Assembly (NCBI GenBank): GCA_000934455.1
Contig: KN888272.1
Span: forward strand, 17,071 to 52,487
Length of the DNA: 35,417 nt
DNA from: Apostichopus parvimensis
Taxonomy: Eukaryota > Echinodermata > Holothuroidea > Aspidochirotida > Stichopodidae
Direction of reading: 5' to 3'
Numbering within the stretch: the first letter of the stretch is position 1; each line of letters starts with the position of its first letter. The notes beneath the pieces are model-generated. The model had not been told where the DNA came from and searched no databases. It was given only the letters and a program-made list of their open reading frames with translations. The translations under genes were made by a program, and so were the position numbers. Below, in pieces: positions 1-13,843 of this stretch.

Positions 1-2169
1 TGTGTAGCAACTTATGGTTGATGAATCTGATTTCACTATGGTTCTCCATGTACAAAAGGTGATATGAGTCTTTGCATTTACATATATAGCATTCTGTCCA
101 TTTGGCATTGCATTATACTACACGAACACAGCTAAATTATTCCTATGGACCAATTGTGTACAAAAGGTTGATTTCATTTTTCTCTTTCCAAAACCAAGAT
201 TTTTCTTTCCAAGAACTCAGGACATAGGCTAACAAGTTTTGACATTTTCAGGAATCTATATGACTGAATGTTTTCACTGAAATTATTAAGTGAGGAACAA
301 CCATCATGACAATTTGACTCAAGGTATTTGCAGAAACCTTGACAACCTTAACAAAGTCGAGTGTTTACTTTGCTTCCGAATATTATCAGCCTTGGCTGGA
401 GGATTCAAGTAACAGGTTTACATTTTCAAGTAAATTATCTTTCCTTTTAATGATCAAGATTGTACTACCAAACTGTAGCAGATTAAATACAACATGCAAC
501 TACAATGGAAAGGAATTTTTCAAAGGTCAGCTATTTCTAAATGAGACTATACAGTGTGGATTTCCTTTGATTGTAATGTGGATAACCCTTTCCCTGTTTA
601 GTGGATATGACCCTTTTACCTTAATCCTGACGAGAATTTTGTTCGCTAACGAGGAAAAAAAATACACATAAGAGGACATAACTAATATTCTAGTTCCTAC
701 TTAGTATGTACCCAAATCATAGGGTATGAAATGTACACAGTATGAGGTCCTCAAGTAATTTTCTTGGAGGACCAGAGAAAAACATGGAGCAGAGGGCCAA
801 CAAGGACCAAAATTATACTTTTACCCAGATTAACTGAAGATGTAGGATAGGCTGGTAGGGTGCTCAAGCCTAAACCACTTAAGGGCTCCACACACCCAAG
901 CTAGATTGTGGTCTGAGTTTTCTTCACAGGCCAGATTGAAATCGTTTGCAGTCCTGGTTTGGCCCATGTGCCTGCTGTTCATTATGAACCCATGCTCTAG
1001 GAACATCCCTATGTTACAGAGATGTGACGCTACTTTTATATAAATATATATATGCAAAGGTCAATATGTGAAACCTTTCCTACTACTCCCTAACAGGTCC
1101 ACGGTTACCCTTTAAAGAAAGTTACTTTCTACAAAGTTACTTCAACATGGTGGCCATCGGTCATCACATACTCTTCCATACAAAACTATTTTAAGTTGGC
1201 CCTTTTTTTTCGTATTAAATAAATAAATACAAATGTCCATATCTGAATAAAGAAACATTTAAGCTTGATACGTTTCATACAAACTTCTCAGAACAGACAA
1301 TGCACATGTGACTTATGGAATGAAAAGAAAGAGGATGGTTAGAAAAGTTAATGCTTCAGACTTGAAAACTGTTGGTATTAATGGACTCACGATAACCGAT
1401 AGCATGAATATGCATTTAGATACACCTGTACAGTATCAACACTGTTGACTATGGGCAAGCATGAACTTGAAAGCATAGAAATGAGGCAACAATCGGCAAC
1501 AAATTGATGTAATAATGATAAAATGAAGAAAAAAGAATGATAGCAACTAAGACAAGTGCTGCCAGCCAATTGACTTGCAATTCTTTCCCTGCCCCCATCT
1601 CTCTGTGTCACACCCTCTGATCCTTAGAGGAGCTTAATAAGATATCATGAGGTAATATGGGGGGGGGCCCGGGAGAGGAAAGGCTGGGAGGGCCACTGAC
1701 AGCTGACACACCTACAGTACAGTACAGGTCAGGTAACAACAAAAAATTCTAGCATGTATGAGATACAGGATGAAGTAAAAATGTTAAAATAGACTAGAAA
1801 AATAAAACTGGGTGGACACACAATGACAGTGCTATCCGCAATGCCTAATCTGCTCTCTCTGTTAGGCTCAATATGAATTTCGACCAAGTCACACTGCTGA
1901 AGCAACGGAAGGTCAAATTGTTCAACTCGGCCGGATACAGCATTCCAACATGTCACTATTCTGGTATGTGTCACCACACAGTGGTGGCACCCGAGTAAGG
2001 GGTGCATGGGGGCAGTTACCTTACACTCATAATGCTTTCCTTAGTCGTCCCTCTCCCTACACCCTCGGCTCTGGTAAAACAAAATTGTGTACTTTATATG
2101 GGTGGGTTACTGCTCTAAAAAACTATTTGCTCCCGCCAAACTGTTTGCGCTTGTTTGACATCCACTTAT

Positions 2170-2208
2170 CCCCTCCCCCATCCCCACCCCCTCCCACCAG
2201 GGACCCCC
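2170..2208. repeat. C-rich tract, quadruplex-type on minus strand
   Basis: There are five runs of four or five C (CCCC, CCCCC, CCCC, CCCCC, and CCCCC at the end) with short spacers, so the minus (transcript) strand is G-rich. Confidence 0.75.
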
Positions 2209-4035
2209 ACTCTGGATATTCTGGTGTCTCCGCTACTATGACAAGGGGTTAAGATTTACTCTGTGTATCTTTAAAACTCAGATGGGACATTACGGTCACT
2301 AAACATAGTTTAGGATAATATATATGAACAAGAGCACCACATTAAGACATTGAAATGTTTAATTCATTTGATTATCTTGACTTTTAAGTAGTTTGAACTG
2401 CAAGAGTCTCTCTCTCCAGTTTTTACTCCTATATATCATTATAACTAAATTTGGATGCAGAGCGTTCACCGACAATTAATGGAATGTTCAATTATGACAA
2501 AAGCTATACATTCAAGGCAAGCCAATAGCTATATATATTTCCATTCGCTAGGTCACACTTCACTGAACACTTTCTTTTCATGCTTTCATAATCCATAGTC
2601 TGTGATGCTTGCATTATTTGACTAAATTAAAAACATGGCTTGTGTGGGATGCAGGCTTTAATATTTATACTTTAATTATTAATTCTCACTGAAAGTACTG
2701 AAGAGATACGAAGCACACGTAACAGTAAATTAAGCACAGTATTACAGCAGGATAAGGATGTTTTCACAGTGTGCATGGTACAAAGAATGCTTGATTAGAA
2801 AAAAAAGATTATTTGTCACCAGGGTTTGGATCACAATTTTTTTTTTTTCTATAAAGGATGTAAGACGATGATTAAAAGGTAATTGGATTTGGAAGTCAGT
2901 TGCTAAGCAGCCACATATATTTGTATATATATATGTGTGATATAAACCAGAATCATTTTGTGGCTTTTTACTCATATTTTCATGTTTTTAACAATTTAAG
3001 CTCATTTCAGTCTTGACTCATCTATTTTGATCCCTTTACAGTAAAAATCCAATCTTATCAGCGCAGTAATATTTTTGTATTGAATTTCCTAAAAATAAGT
3101 GTTATTAAAAAATATAAAAAAATATAAATTTGCAATGCTCAAATGATATAACAGCATTCGTTAGTGTCAAATGTAAGGGTTTACATAACAACAAAAGAGA
3201 ACAGAGTAAAATTTTGAACATTTCTGATATGTCTTGTTTGGATCAGGATTCAACATGACATGACGGCATGAATTGGTGATGATGAATTATTTAGATTCTA
3301 GTGAAATCCTTAATTATTCACCCCGATTTAATATAATAATTTGCTTCGTGGAAAATGTATCTGATTGGCTTTTCTTACTTTGATCATTTGCAATCTTGCT
3401 TTGAGAAATAACCTGTAGGGTTCACGTTTAAGTACCGAAAAAATTTGCAATATATAAATTAGACAAAAGACCTGCTTTCACTTTCATGGAATCCATTACG
3501 AGTTAGTTACTCAATTTAGATTCAGAAAATAGAAGAAAGAACGCTGTATTATAGCAAGAGTCCAGCACTTGCGTTGAGATAGGTAAACTAAAAGTTAGGG
3601 TTTTTGATAACTAATGAACACAATTTCTTTTGAGGATAAGAGCAGACAGTGTTCGTGGTATATAATCATTTTTAATAGCATGATTGGAGGGCTAGAAATT
3701 TTAAAGAGATTGTAAATCCTCATAACTTTGGTTCCTACTTTGAACATTTGAACTCTTACAACTGCGACAGAGACAGAAATCAGTCTTTAACCCCATCGTA
3801 AAAGAGAGAAGGGTAACCAAACTTGGATCTGTCTGTGTCCAGACGGCCTACAGGCCGTTGTTACATGACTCCTTTGTTACAATCGATATATGAAAACATT
3901 TCATACAAGACAGCACACAAACTTGTGATTGTCAATTGTAGTTACCAGGGTGCTTGAAACACACTATGTTTGATTAACATACCAAGTACAACAGTAGCTT
4001 CTGCCTTTATCTCATTTAAAAGGTTTTCTAGACTT

Positions 4036-4061
4036 TGACCTATGGTGACCTAAAATGACCT
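4036..4061. promoter_or_regulatory. Three TGACCT half-sites at 10-bp spacing (DR4-DR4)
   Basis: TGACCT occurs at 4036, 4046 and 4056 with 4-bp spacers. Direct repeats of this hexamer with a 4-bp spacer are the textbook site for thyroid-hormone/LXR-type receptor dimers with RXR. Spacing of one helical turn puts all three on one DNA face. Function is inferred; it sits in a repeat. Confidence 0.3.
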
Positions 4062-4186
4062 TTTTTTCAGTTCCACTGATTTCAATAGGGTTTTTGCATC
4101 AATATATGCCACATACCAATTTCAAACAGTTTTACTTTTGCAATTGTGTTTACAAGGTTTTTCACACATTCACCTCACAAAAGAGT

Positions 4187-4199
4187 TGACCTTTGACCA
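4187..4199. promoter_or_regulatory. DR1-type nuclear receptor site
   Basis: TGACCT T TGACCA is a direct repeat with a 1-bp spacer, matching HNF4/RXR-type consensus. It lies in the TGACCT-rich repeat. There is no evidence of use. Confidence 0.3.
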
Positions 4200-5112
4200 A
4201 TTGCAATAGGGTTCTTCTACTCACCAAGGTAGATCTACATAGAGTGTATGAACTTCAACTATGATGCAATTTTGTGTTATCATGTTTACTAGCAGGTGTT
4301 ATATGCAGTCCACATACACCACTAAGATTCTGTTTACCATCTGCTATGAATCTAGCAACCAGAGTATCTTACTGCTAGATTACATGTAAAATACTCCGTT
4401 ACTTTACTTCCTCAATACTTGAGATGACATGAAAAGTTGCAAAATAAATTACCTTCTCTTAATATGTCATATAGTGTGCCGGGCAAGAACATTGTTTTTG
4501 CTTTACACGAGGGCTATAAATTTTGTTTTAAACATTGACAATTTCATGGAAGAGACTCAAGTCAAATTCAACAGTACAACATCTACAGAGATAAAACTGC
4601 ACTTCAGACTTAAATGAGTAACTAAACAGCAAAACAAAAACTGTCCATATGTTTACTTTTCACATTCTCTGTCTTTGTTCCATTTTCTGTTTAAGGTTTG
4701 CAATGTAACTGTGGTATGTGTCTACATCCAATGGATTTCGCTCTCAAAGAAACTATCCACAATGGCTAAATCTTATGGGTCTGAGAATTATATAGTGGAG
4801 TCCCAAATAGTTACAAAAAGAAGTATGGCTTCATGGTACACAATATAGTGTAGACTGCCCTACGCAATCTGCAGTCACCTTGTAACCTTGTGAAGATCAA
4901 ACTTGCCAGTGCTAAATCCTAAAATACATTTCAGAGACTTATAAATGTTGAAATGTGAATAAAAATTGCTTTTAGTTTTGGCCATTACAGCATTTTGTGT
5001 CACAAAAATAGACCTTTTAAGGATCCTATCAACAATATTAAATACTGTACAACTGAAATCATGGTTTTTCAGTCAGCCATTGTTTTTTATTCTCTTTTTC
5101 TTACGACTCCTT

Positions 5113-5134
5113 AACAACAACAACAACAACAACA
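5113..5134. repeat. (AAC)n microsatellite
   Basis: About seven uninterrupted AAC units. Confidence 0.95.
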
Positions 5135-6143
5135 AAACTATGGAATTGCTCTTCGGTCATCAGGCCTGCTCCTAGAGAGAAAATGAGGTCATGAACCCTA
5201 ATGGAGATGTGTATAGTAGTCCCAAAGTACATGACAAAGCATATTCCATTCATCTTATTGGGTACCGATTTCAGGAATGAGAGAAAACTCACAGAAGAAG
5301 GGGTGGACTGGGGACCAGGTAGGTTTATTTAAGGGGTTTGTTATGTCAGCTTGTCAGTCTTAACTGAACATTCCAAACTCAATTTTCACACACTCTAGGG
5401 AGAATTGAAGCCATACGCAGCAAACAGTCATCTCCTTAATTTACTTCGTTTTTTTTATATTGCCCTCATTTTTCTGAAAATATTCAGCATTATAGTTGCA
5501 CTTGATCATCTTGGATATAAAACCTAAAACCACTACTGCCAACTCTTTAAAATTAAGTCACAAGAATGAAAACTTAAAAAAAAACCTCCATCAAGAAAAA
5601 AAGAAAATATAGTGAGATAGACACAGAACAGTTGGTTGGTAAAAATGAAATTAATAAGACACTCAAACATGCGATCCACAGCGATTACTAATCCCAATGA
5701 CATGACTACCATCAAACTGATAAAAAAAATATATAGGAGGAAAAATCAATAAAACACTCAAAAAAAAAAACCTCACATTGTTTCCTTTTCCAACTTTTTT
5801 TTTTTTTATCCACTGAAAAAGGTGACAAAAAAAAAAAGAAAGTAATATAGGTGAATGAAATGGGTACAATGCATGCACACTAATTGAAAAGATGCATTAA
5901 ACTGTATTAGTCACCTAAATGTGCAAGATTATACAACTGAGTACTGGCTTCGTAGGAAGACCAACCTATAGAGAAAAGAGAAAGGAGATTGGAAAAGATG
6001 GATATTGTTAGTGAAAACGGTCGTTTTTCTTTATGCCAGTATTAAGATCACGATCGTACATCTTCGTCGTTAAATGGCGCACATGAATGGCACAGAAGGT
6101 ATAGCAATACTGATGCTTTTGGAAATTTTGAGGGTTTTTAACT

Positions 6144-6168
6144 GGGTGGGGGGAGGGGGGAGGGGGAG
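6144..6168. repeat. G-rich quadruplex-type tract
   Basis: GGG, G6, G6 and G5 runs with one-base spacers form a compact four-run quadruplex pattern on the plus strand. Confidence 0.8.
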
Positions 6169-9100
6169 TTTTTAAATAATGGACATTGCAAATTTTGAGG
6201 TTATGATGAAAAAAAATTGCATGATGGTTAGTTATTCAATGTAGCATTTATGGAAAGTGATACATCTCGATGCTGGTTAAACAAAAGAAAGGCGATTGTC
6301 TTTTGTCACACTGAACAAACTGCATCGAGAAACAGGGCTCCGACTTGGACCTGCTACCGACTGAGGATGCAGATGAGTGTGTTATGATAAATTCATGTAT
6401 TTCACTTCTGTCTGAGCTAGTTTTCTGAAACTTCATTTCTCTTTCTCCATCACCATGTAACTGCCGTTCGCTATCCATAATTTGCAAGTTATGTAACGAT
6501 GAACGATGGATTAGTAGTTACAATTGCTGGCAAAACGGTGTCTCTTAAACCACTTCATTGCCGACATGAAGAAATACAACATTACCACGTGGCTCATTTT
6601 ATGTACTTGTCTTCATACTTCTTTTCCTCATTTCATTATACTGATAATCTCCCACTTCTAATATACCATACCATGCATCAGACAGCTAGACTAATGTACA
6701 TGACACTGTAGACCACTTTCCTATCAACGGCTCTGCCGTACCATACAAGAGAAATAACCTAAAAACCTTGGAGTACCCTATTTAATGTGATCAACTTCAA
6801 TTCTCTTCCCATTACCATACCCATCCTACCCCCCTCCCACCCCATTACCCCCTCCCAGGACAAATGACGCAGTATCATACACCATCCTGAGTTATCAATA
6901 CCATCCTTGCACTCCAAACATTGATACATATATATATCAACAGACTCCCACTTACTATATTAACATGATAAGGAGAAAAGATGATGTAAAAATTGCATGC
7001 CTTTAATTTGTCTGACTTTTTTTTCTTGAGGCTTGAAAAATAAAATGCAAACTTAATTATTACTTGTTAATTAAAGTGAAGGATGACTCATGTCTAGTTC
7101 TCGCAGGGAAGCTGGAAAAATTTACAAGGAGAGCATAATTGCACTCTGTGCTTCACCCCACTTCAAATACACACAGCTGCCACGACAAACATCGCTGATG
7201 TCTCAATGCAACTTAACTTTGTTTTACAACGAGTGGGAAAAGCAAAGAAAAAGAAAGGAGGAAAAATTAACTAGTCTCTTATCATATATCTTTGGCTTCT
7301 CTTGAATATAAAAGCGCCTGCATAAAAAATTAAGTACAGCTGTCGAAAGCGTTACAAGTCCAGCTCTGCATGTAGAGAATTTGTAATGAATGTCAACTGA
7401 TATACAAGCATGTATACACTGAGTCTCGCAGATGCTTAAGTATTAATGAATTTAATATTTCTATGGGAAAAAAACTCTAAATAAATACTAAAATAAAAAC
7501 TCAATTTGACCAAAAATTGACAACTGTTAATTGTTTCAATGGTGCACCTCTGTACGTACTTCTCTACTTCTAGTACTATGAAACAACAAGGACTTTTTAC
7601 AAAACCGGATGGTAATAATCTAGATAAAAATTGTGGGGCTTATGATGCAAGACGTGAGACACTTATTTAAATTACATGTGAATTAATAGATCGGCCCAGG
7701 GCATCATTAAGAGTTATCATAGGTAAGTATAAATCTATTCTGAAACGAACATCTCAAAATGCAAGAGTGCTACTCTAACAGAATTATGAGAAAACGTATT
7801 ACACCACTCACTGAGTATATGATTGAAACCAGGTATTTATCAGCCTTTGACATGGTCCCCAAGAAGGGGGGGGGGAGGGTTTAGAGCAGGTAGAGTTTCC
7901 ATATATATACAGTATATAGAATATATGAATAGCAATACATTTAAAGCAATTTCTGCTTGGAAACACAAGTATGAAGGTATTGAAGTATTGAAAACCAATT
8001 ATAAATCTCCACATCCCCATCTCTAACCATAGAACACACAACTGCAGGTAAAAGGTGGTCCCCCTTAACCCCCTCTTTCCTACACCCACTGCCAGTGCTG
8101 TCTACAAAATCTAATATTTCATGAAGTGTGTCCAAAGATCAAGTAGTAGGCAAAATATGATTGTTCCCTGCATTGAAGCTCTCTAGCAGTATTTGGAAAG
8201 TATCACAGACCACTGAATAGGCAAAGAAGTGTGTCCCTCTCCTTCAATCCCCCTCTCCAATCCTCTCTTCCCCCTCCCCACCATCTCCCTGCCCAAGTTA
8301 AGCCCTGCAGGTTTCACCATCAATTCCTTCCGATGGTAGTTTTACAACAACTGGAATTTCACAGAAGTGCAGATATGCAGGCATAGTTGCAGTACAGTGT
8401 TCTAGTTCTTTCTTTATTACATGTACTGGTCAATTAGTTCCCTCCCTGTATTGTTTTTTTCCTTCCTCCCTGTGTGTGCATATATATGTGTGTATAAAAC
8501 AAACACTGCTTCTAATGCATCATGCAGCTTGGGAATTATTTACTCAACACCTTTAGAATAATGACAAACCTACCCTATTTTTTTTTCATATACCCTTTTT
8601 TGTTTTCTGCCAGCTTGATAACAGACGGCCACACTGAATTACATGTGATTATAAATATCTATATATATGTTGCTATTGTTGGCAGTACTGTATAATATAA
8701 CACTGCAGTGACATGGCAAAATAATTATCTGGGTGTATGTGGTGTGTGTGTGTTAGAACGATAATATTACACACAGCTCTAATTCCAATAGATTTATACA
8801 CAACTAGCCTTTAACTTAATACTGTACATATACAGTATATATACATACACTGCATGTAGGTTGTACAGTAATAATATCGTAATGATTTCCTCACAGACAT
8901 GCTCACATCTGGTGTTCAAAGCTGAGCTTAATTCTTCACCTATTTTCCAAAGTGAAATATATTATAATTTTCATGAGAGTGGCACAACAAAAGTAGGGTG
9001 TGTTTCTGATATAGGCTTATAAGGCTAATTTATAAACTGGCTTGAAGCCCCAGTCTAAGAGTTACTAGGAATAAATGGAATTCCATGATGAACTAGCATC

Positions 9101-9201
9101 ATTTAATTAGTAAACTAATTGTAGATCTGTCTCATGTATGACCCTTAAATAATCTTGTATTACAACAATCCACACTAAGAAATGTCTCCTTCCACATCCT
9201 C

Positions 9202-9258
9202 GGGGGAGGAGGAGGGTGGGGAGGATGAGAGGAGGGGTAGGGTGGGTGGAGGAGGGGG
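9202..9258. repeat. G-rich quadruplex-type tract
   Basis: GGGGGAGGAGGAGGGTGGGG-type units continue to 9258, giving at least six GGG runs with short loops on the plus strand. Confidence 0.8.
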
Positions 9259-10538
9259 TTATAAATGACTTCATTTGCAGTTGTATGTTTTCGGTAGGCA
9301 TAGGAAACCACAATCAATGTCTTGATGCAAATTACAAGACAATGCTACTGTATATCTGCTTGTGTTTGGTACAAGTTTTTGGCAGTATGAAGCATCCATC
9401 CAAACATATGTTACTGTATTTTTACAATTAAATCACTTTAAGGAATCTCATTTTTCATTCTTTGAATTAACTCCAGTGGAACTAAAAAAACCTGATTTCA
9501 GGTCTATCAGTCCCAATTTGCAACGACATATATCACCATTTCCTGCACGTAATGTAATGTCAAAAACAACATCATTGGCATCTCTCTTAATAGTGAGCCA
9601 AACGTTGCACAATGCATAGAGGTCTGTTTAGGACTATTCAACTTGTTAAACTGGTTCCAAAAAATCAAAAAATGATCTGAGACCTCAATCTTAAAAAATA
9701 ATGTGTTTTGTTCACAAAAAAATTTTTTTTAGCCAAATGCCAATGGATGACTGTACCTAAATAGTTTACGAGCCTTTTATGGAATTTAACCCTCAAATTA
9801 CGACAATTTCAAAGAAGAGTGTTGATGGGGAGTGAGTATTACTGTATCGTGAAATGGTACAATTTCTTAAACTTTCCAAACCTCACATAATTATAAGCCA
9901 ATCATTCTTTTCTGGACATAATCGCTGCATTGAGGGTAGGTAAATGTCATTTTTAAAACTTTCACAAACCTCACACTCTTGTTACAAATCTCCCAAGATC
10001 CTGGCTGTCCAAAATATACGTCCCGTACAGAAAAATATGCTCTTTTTCTATCACTGTAATCGAGGCTAAATAAATCCATTTACAAGGTTTTCACTGATTG
10101 TTTCATGTTGTTCCCAGCTGGGCTTCAACATTACAAATCGCCAAAGCCCGATGGGTTTAGACAGCAAAAACTACACTTGCAAAATATGGTTTTTAAGGTT
10201 TGTTTTGAACTTACTGTAATATACAGGTACATCCTCTTACACATGCATGGATGGAGACATAGCTTAATATATGTTTGTAGTTTTCATGACCACAGATCGA
10301 GGCACAAAGTGAGGTAAACTACTAAGAAAACTAATCTCTGAGATTTTTATCACAACTAACTGTAGGGCAATGCATCAAGTGTTTCATTGAGAATTTCACC
10401 ATCTGTCACCTAACCTATGCCATTTTAGGAGTTCAATTATTGCAGAACCATGCAATACATATACCACGACAGCCAAAAAACACAAAGCTTAGTGAATTAA
10501 TCTATCTGAGAAACAATCTATACGTCTTAACAGAAATT

Positions 10539-10733
10539 CTCATGGCTGAGGGAGATGGCAATAGAATAGGTAAGACGGTTTATTTCAAAGAAGGACACCA
10601 AACGCCATTTAATAATGGATTTAAATACCATGGCAACCAATGCAGTTCATTTACTTCATTCTGTACTTGTCAATCTCGTGCAAAACTTCATGCGAGGGTT
10701 TTTATACGGAACATTTGTCGGGTAAAGCCATAA
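10539..10733 (+). pseudogene. Possible degenerate FLYWCH-type zinc-finger fragment
   Basis: The open frame from the ATG at 10542 to the stop at 10731 encodes about 63 residues. Its middle reads NNGFKYHGNQ, a 7-residue gap, then CTCQSRAKLHARVF. The FLYWCH finger pattern is GY.Y, then a YW.C motif, then a C.AR motif. Here GFKY and HAR fit, but the tryptophan is replaced by cysteine and the cysteine of C.AR by leucine, so it cannot bind zinc as the family does. FLYWCH fingers are often spread by MULE-type transposons, so a transposon relic would fit. The resemblance is by eye and could be chance. No upstream or downstream exon is seen. Confidence 0.22.
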
Positions 10734-12280
10734 CATCCAGTTTTGCATAAATTTACATTTTTTCCCCCATTTGTCTAATTTCTTAATTGTCATCAATTGG
10801 TCTGCAGGGAGGAAGCTACTGTCGAAGTACACTCACTGCAAAAAGGATGGGATGGGGGAGGGGGGGGTAACTAAAGGCAAGAGAAAGAGGAAACAAAACA
10901 AAAACTCACTTGGAGGATAGAACCCAAATTCTATGACAAAGAGAGAAACATTCAAATAATTAGAAGAATAATTAGAAATTTATGCAATGATAAAAGGATT
11001 CTTTCTAATTTTGTTGGTCTTCTTCCAGATCTCACCCTAACCCTTACATCATAACTTTCATCTACCAAAAGTTGGCTTGCACTTAGAGAGCATCCAACCC
11101 CTTTACAAGTATGTGAGCCTCTCTTGTACAATCATCTACCACCAACCTCTTCATTACATGCCAGTCCTGACAGATATTAAATTAAAAAGATATGATTCCT
11201 CATGCTGTCTTTATAAAATTATTGAAATTGAAAATGGTTAATCTCTGACTCACTTCATTTTTTTTTGGAGGGGAAGGACTACAAAAACTCCACATCATTA
11301 TTCTTCATACAGTAAGCAGTCCTGTATTTTAGGTACATCTCCATTCATCTCCCTTTACTCTAAATGCACTTTGCCACTAAAGCATTTGCACTATGACACT
11401 CAAAGCCTCTCCTATCTTCATCTCTTTATTCCTCTTCTTTCATTTTCTTTTTTTTTTTCCTTTCCTTTCCTTTCCTACTCAATCCGTAACGAACACAGAT
11501 TCAGCACTGTTTGCCCTCGCAGCCTTTCCCTTCCACGTAAACTTGACGACCGCAGATTCTGTTATTGATTACGAACCTGCTATTAAGATAATGCTCCTAC
11601 TCGGCGCATTGCACAATGTGATACGTTGATATTTATCTGTGCAGAACGCCTTACAACTCTACATATTTTAATTACATCAGGAATCTAATACTGACGAACA
11701 CCGCCACAGCACTACATTGAAATTGTCCAAGTCAACACGACGATGATGCACTATATAGCTTGCATCATTTTTTCTGTCTGTGGGTCTGCTAATTGTGCCA
11801 CAAACGCTATATAGCAGGTAATTATGTACACCTGATCTTCCTGTTACAAGCTGGGGAAAACATTTTGTGAGGATTCTTGACATACCACCACCGTTTGTCG
11901 TTTTAAAACATTCTCCTACAGAATGGAAAAAGAAAAAAAAAAGAACAGCGTGCATGCAAGATTGATTTGTGACAGAAAATTATCATAATCATCATAATTC
12001 CGACTGACTTGCGACCTAAAAGGTTGTTGTAGTATGACTGGAATCTAATTTTCTCCCAACCTTGGAATTGTAATATTTTGCAATTTCAGGTGATACTAGA
12101 GGGAGAGAAAAAGTGATGCATCAATTTGCCAGCAATGTGGTACGTGGAATATTATCTGCTAAATATTTAACAGCATTATGATAACGTCAGGGAATCAGGA
12201 TGGAATTAAGAAATGAAACACGTCTCAGATGAAAAATAGTCTGTGTGCACTCTGGGGGATTGCAGAACCTGTGTTCTTGA

Positions 12281-12298
12281 TTACTACTACTACTACTG
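12281..12298. repeat. (ACT)n microsatellite
   Basis: About five uninterrupted ACT units followed by GCA. Confidence 0.9.
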
Positions 12299-12913
12299 CA
12301 ACCATTGCCACACATATCACATTCAGCATACAGATGACTCTATAATGCACCCAGTGAGAATTCATCCAAATAAGACATAAAGAATTCATGAAAGATACTA
12401 ATAGTAAAATAAGAAACATCCTTCAAATACCAAGAGAATACTCATATGTTTTTAGGAATATATTATTATACATTGAGATTTTTGTCCCAAAGATGATTGT
12501 TGAAATATTATATGTTTTTATTTTTGTTTTGTTTTATTTTTTTTTCTATTGTCTACTTTGGTAAAAACTTTTAACAGATTTCTCTCAAGATTTGGTAATC
12601 TAGCAAATCTATAAATAAAGCACAAATATATTGATATTCTTTTACTTTGAACAGCAGAATTCATTAACAAAAGTATCCTTTGTTTTTCTCTTCATTTTCA
12701 TCTCTGGAGATAATGGCTATCATTTTTTTTTTTGCTCATTTAGTACTAAGTTTAGTCTCAGCTGAGCTGAGCAGTCTTTGAAATGGAAGAATTGCCTGTC
12801 TTCAATAATTGGTAGATAGAAAATATTTCATGAAGCACCAGAAAACCTGAGAAGAGTTATAAAAAAGAAATATTTGAACTTCCTCTTCCACAGACAGTTG
12901 CTGACATACTAGC

Positions 12914-13843
12914 NNNNNNNNNNNNNNNNNNNNNNNNNNNNNNNNNNNNNNNNNNNNNNNNNNNNNNNNNNNNNNNNNNNNNNNNNNNNNNNNNNNNNNN
13001 NNNNNNNNNNNNNNNNNNNNNNNNNNNNNNNNNNNNNNNNNNNNNNNNNNNNNNNNNNNNNNNNNNNNNNNNNNNNNNNNNNNNNNNNNNNNNNNNNNNN
13101 NNNNNNNNNNNNNNNNNNNNNNNNNNNNNNNNNNNNNNNNNNNNNNNNNNNNNNNNNNNNNNNNNNNNNNNNNNNNNNNNNNNNNNNNNNNNNNNNNNNN
13201 NNNNNNNNNNNNNNNNNNNNNNNNNNNNNNNNNNNNNNNNNNNNNNNNNNNNNNNNNNNNNNNNNNNNNNNNNNNNNNNNNNNNNNNNNNNNNNNNNNNN
13301 NNNNNNNNNNNNNNNNNNNNNNNNNNNNNNNNNNNNNNNNNNNNNNNNNNNNNNNNNNNNNNNNNNNNNNNNNNNNNNNNNNNNNNNNNNNNNNNNNNNN
13401 NNNNNNNNNNNNNNNNNNNNNNNNNNNNNNNNNNNNNNNNNNNNNNNNNNNNNNNNNNNNNNNNNNNNNNNNNNNNNNNNNNNNNNNNNNNNNNNNNNNN
13501 NNNNNNNNNNNNNNNNNNNNNNNNNNNNNNNNNNNNNNNNNNNNNNNNNNNNNNNNNNNNNNNNNNNNNNNNNNNNNNNNNNNNNNNNNNNNNNNNNNNN
13601 NNNNNNNNNNNNNNNNNNNNNNNNNNNNNNNNNNNNNNNNNNNNNNNNNNNNNNNNNNNNNNNNNNNNNNNNNNNNNNNNNNNNNNNNNNNNNNNNNNNN
13701 NNNNNNNNNNNNNNNNNNNNNNNNNNNNNNNNNNNNNNNNNNNNNNNNNNNNNNNNNNNNNNNNNNNNNNNNNNNNNNNNNNNNNNNNNNNNNNNNNNNN
13801 NNNNNNNNNNNNNNNNNNNNNNNNNNNNNNNNNNNNNNNNNNN
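12914..13843. other. Assembly gap (930 Ns)
   Basis: There are 930 consecutive N bases. An open frame that appears to run through it is an artefact. The gap lies about 4.7 kb downstream of the second coding exon in the direction of transcription, a distance comparable to the 5-kb preceding intron, so it could hide the missing third coding exon. On the minus strand the left flank reads GCTAGTATGTCAG, which contains a possible donor GTATGT right beside the gap, but this is only suggestive. Confidence 0.98.

Larger units (their letters stand above)
4018..4290. repeat. TGACCT-rich interspersed repeat, copy 1
   Basis: It contains three TGACCT half-sites at exact 10-bp spacing (4036-4061), then a DR1-like pair (4187-4199), then AGGGTTCTTCTACTCACCAA followed by GGTAGATCTACA (4207-4238). 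The last block aligns closely with AGTTCTTGTACACACCGAGG followed by TGGATTGACA at 32976-33005, and the half-site block aligns with 32785-32810. Two blocks in common, in the same order, make these copies of one family. I do not know its name. Borders are approximate. Confidence 0.6.

Noticed and set aside
339..671. 110-codon open frame on the plus strand
   Set aside because: Composition is typical of AT-rich non-coding DNA; no domain, no splice sites, ends in an A run.
3843..3858. ACGGCC/GGCCGT hairpin as a terminator or regulatory stem
   Set aside because: Six-base stem with no T run or other context; bacterial-type terminators do not apply in this DNA.
6248..6487. 79-codon minus-strand frame with a Ser/Arg-rich middle
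   Set aside because: Briefly considered as a further BAZ2 exon because of the Ser-rich stretch, but it has no BAZ2 motif and no convincing acceptor and donor in phase.
11393..11629. Plus-strand frame after a pyrimidine tract, resembling an exon with acceptor
   Set aside because: The pyrimidine tract is a (TTTCC)n simple repeat; no donor in a sensible place and no known protein.
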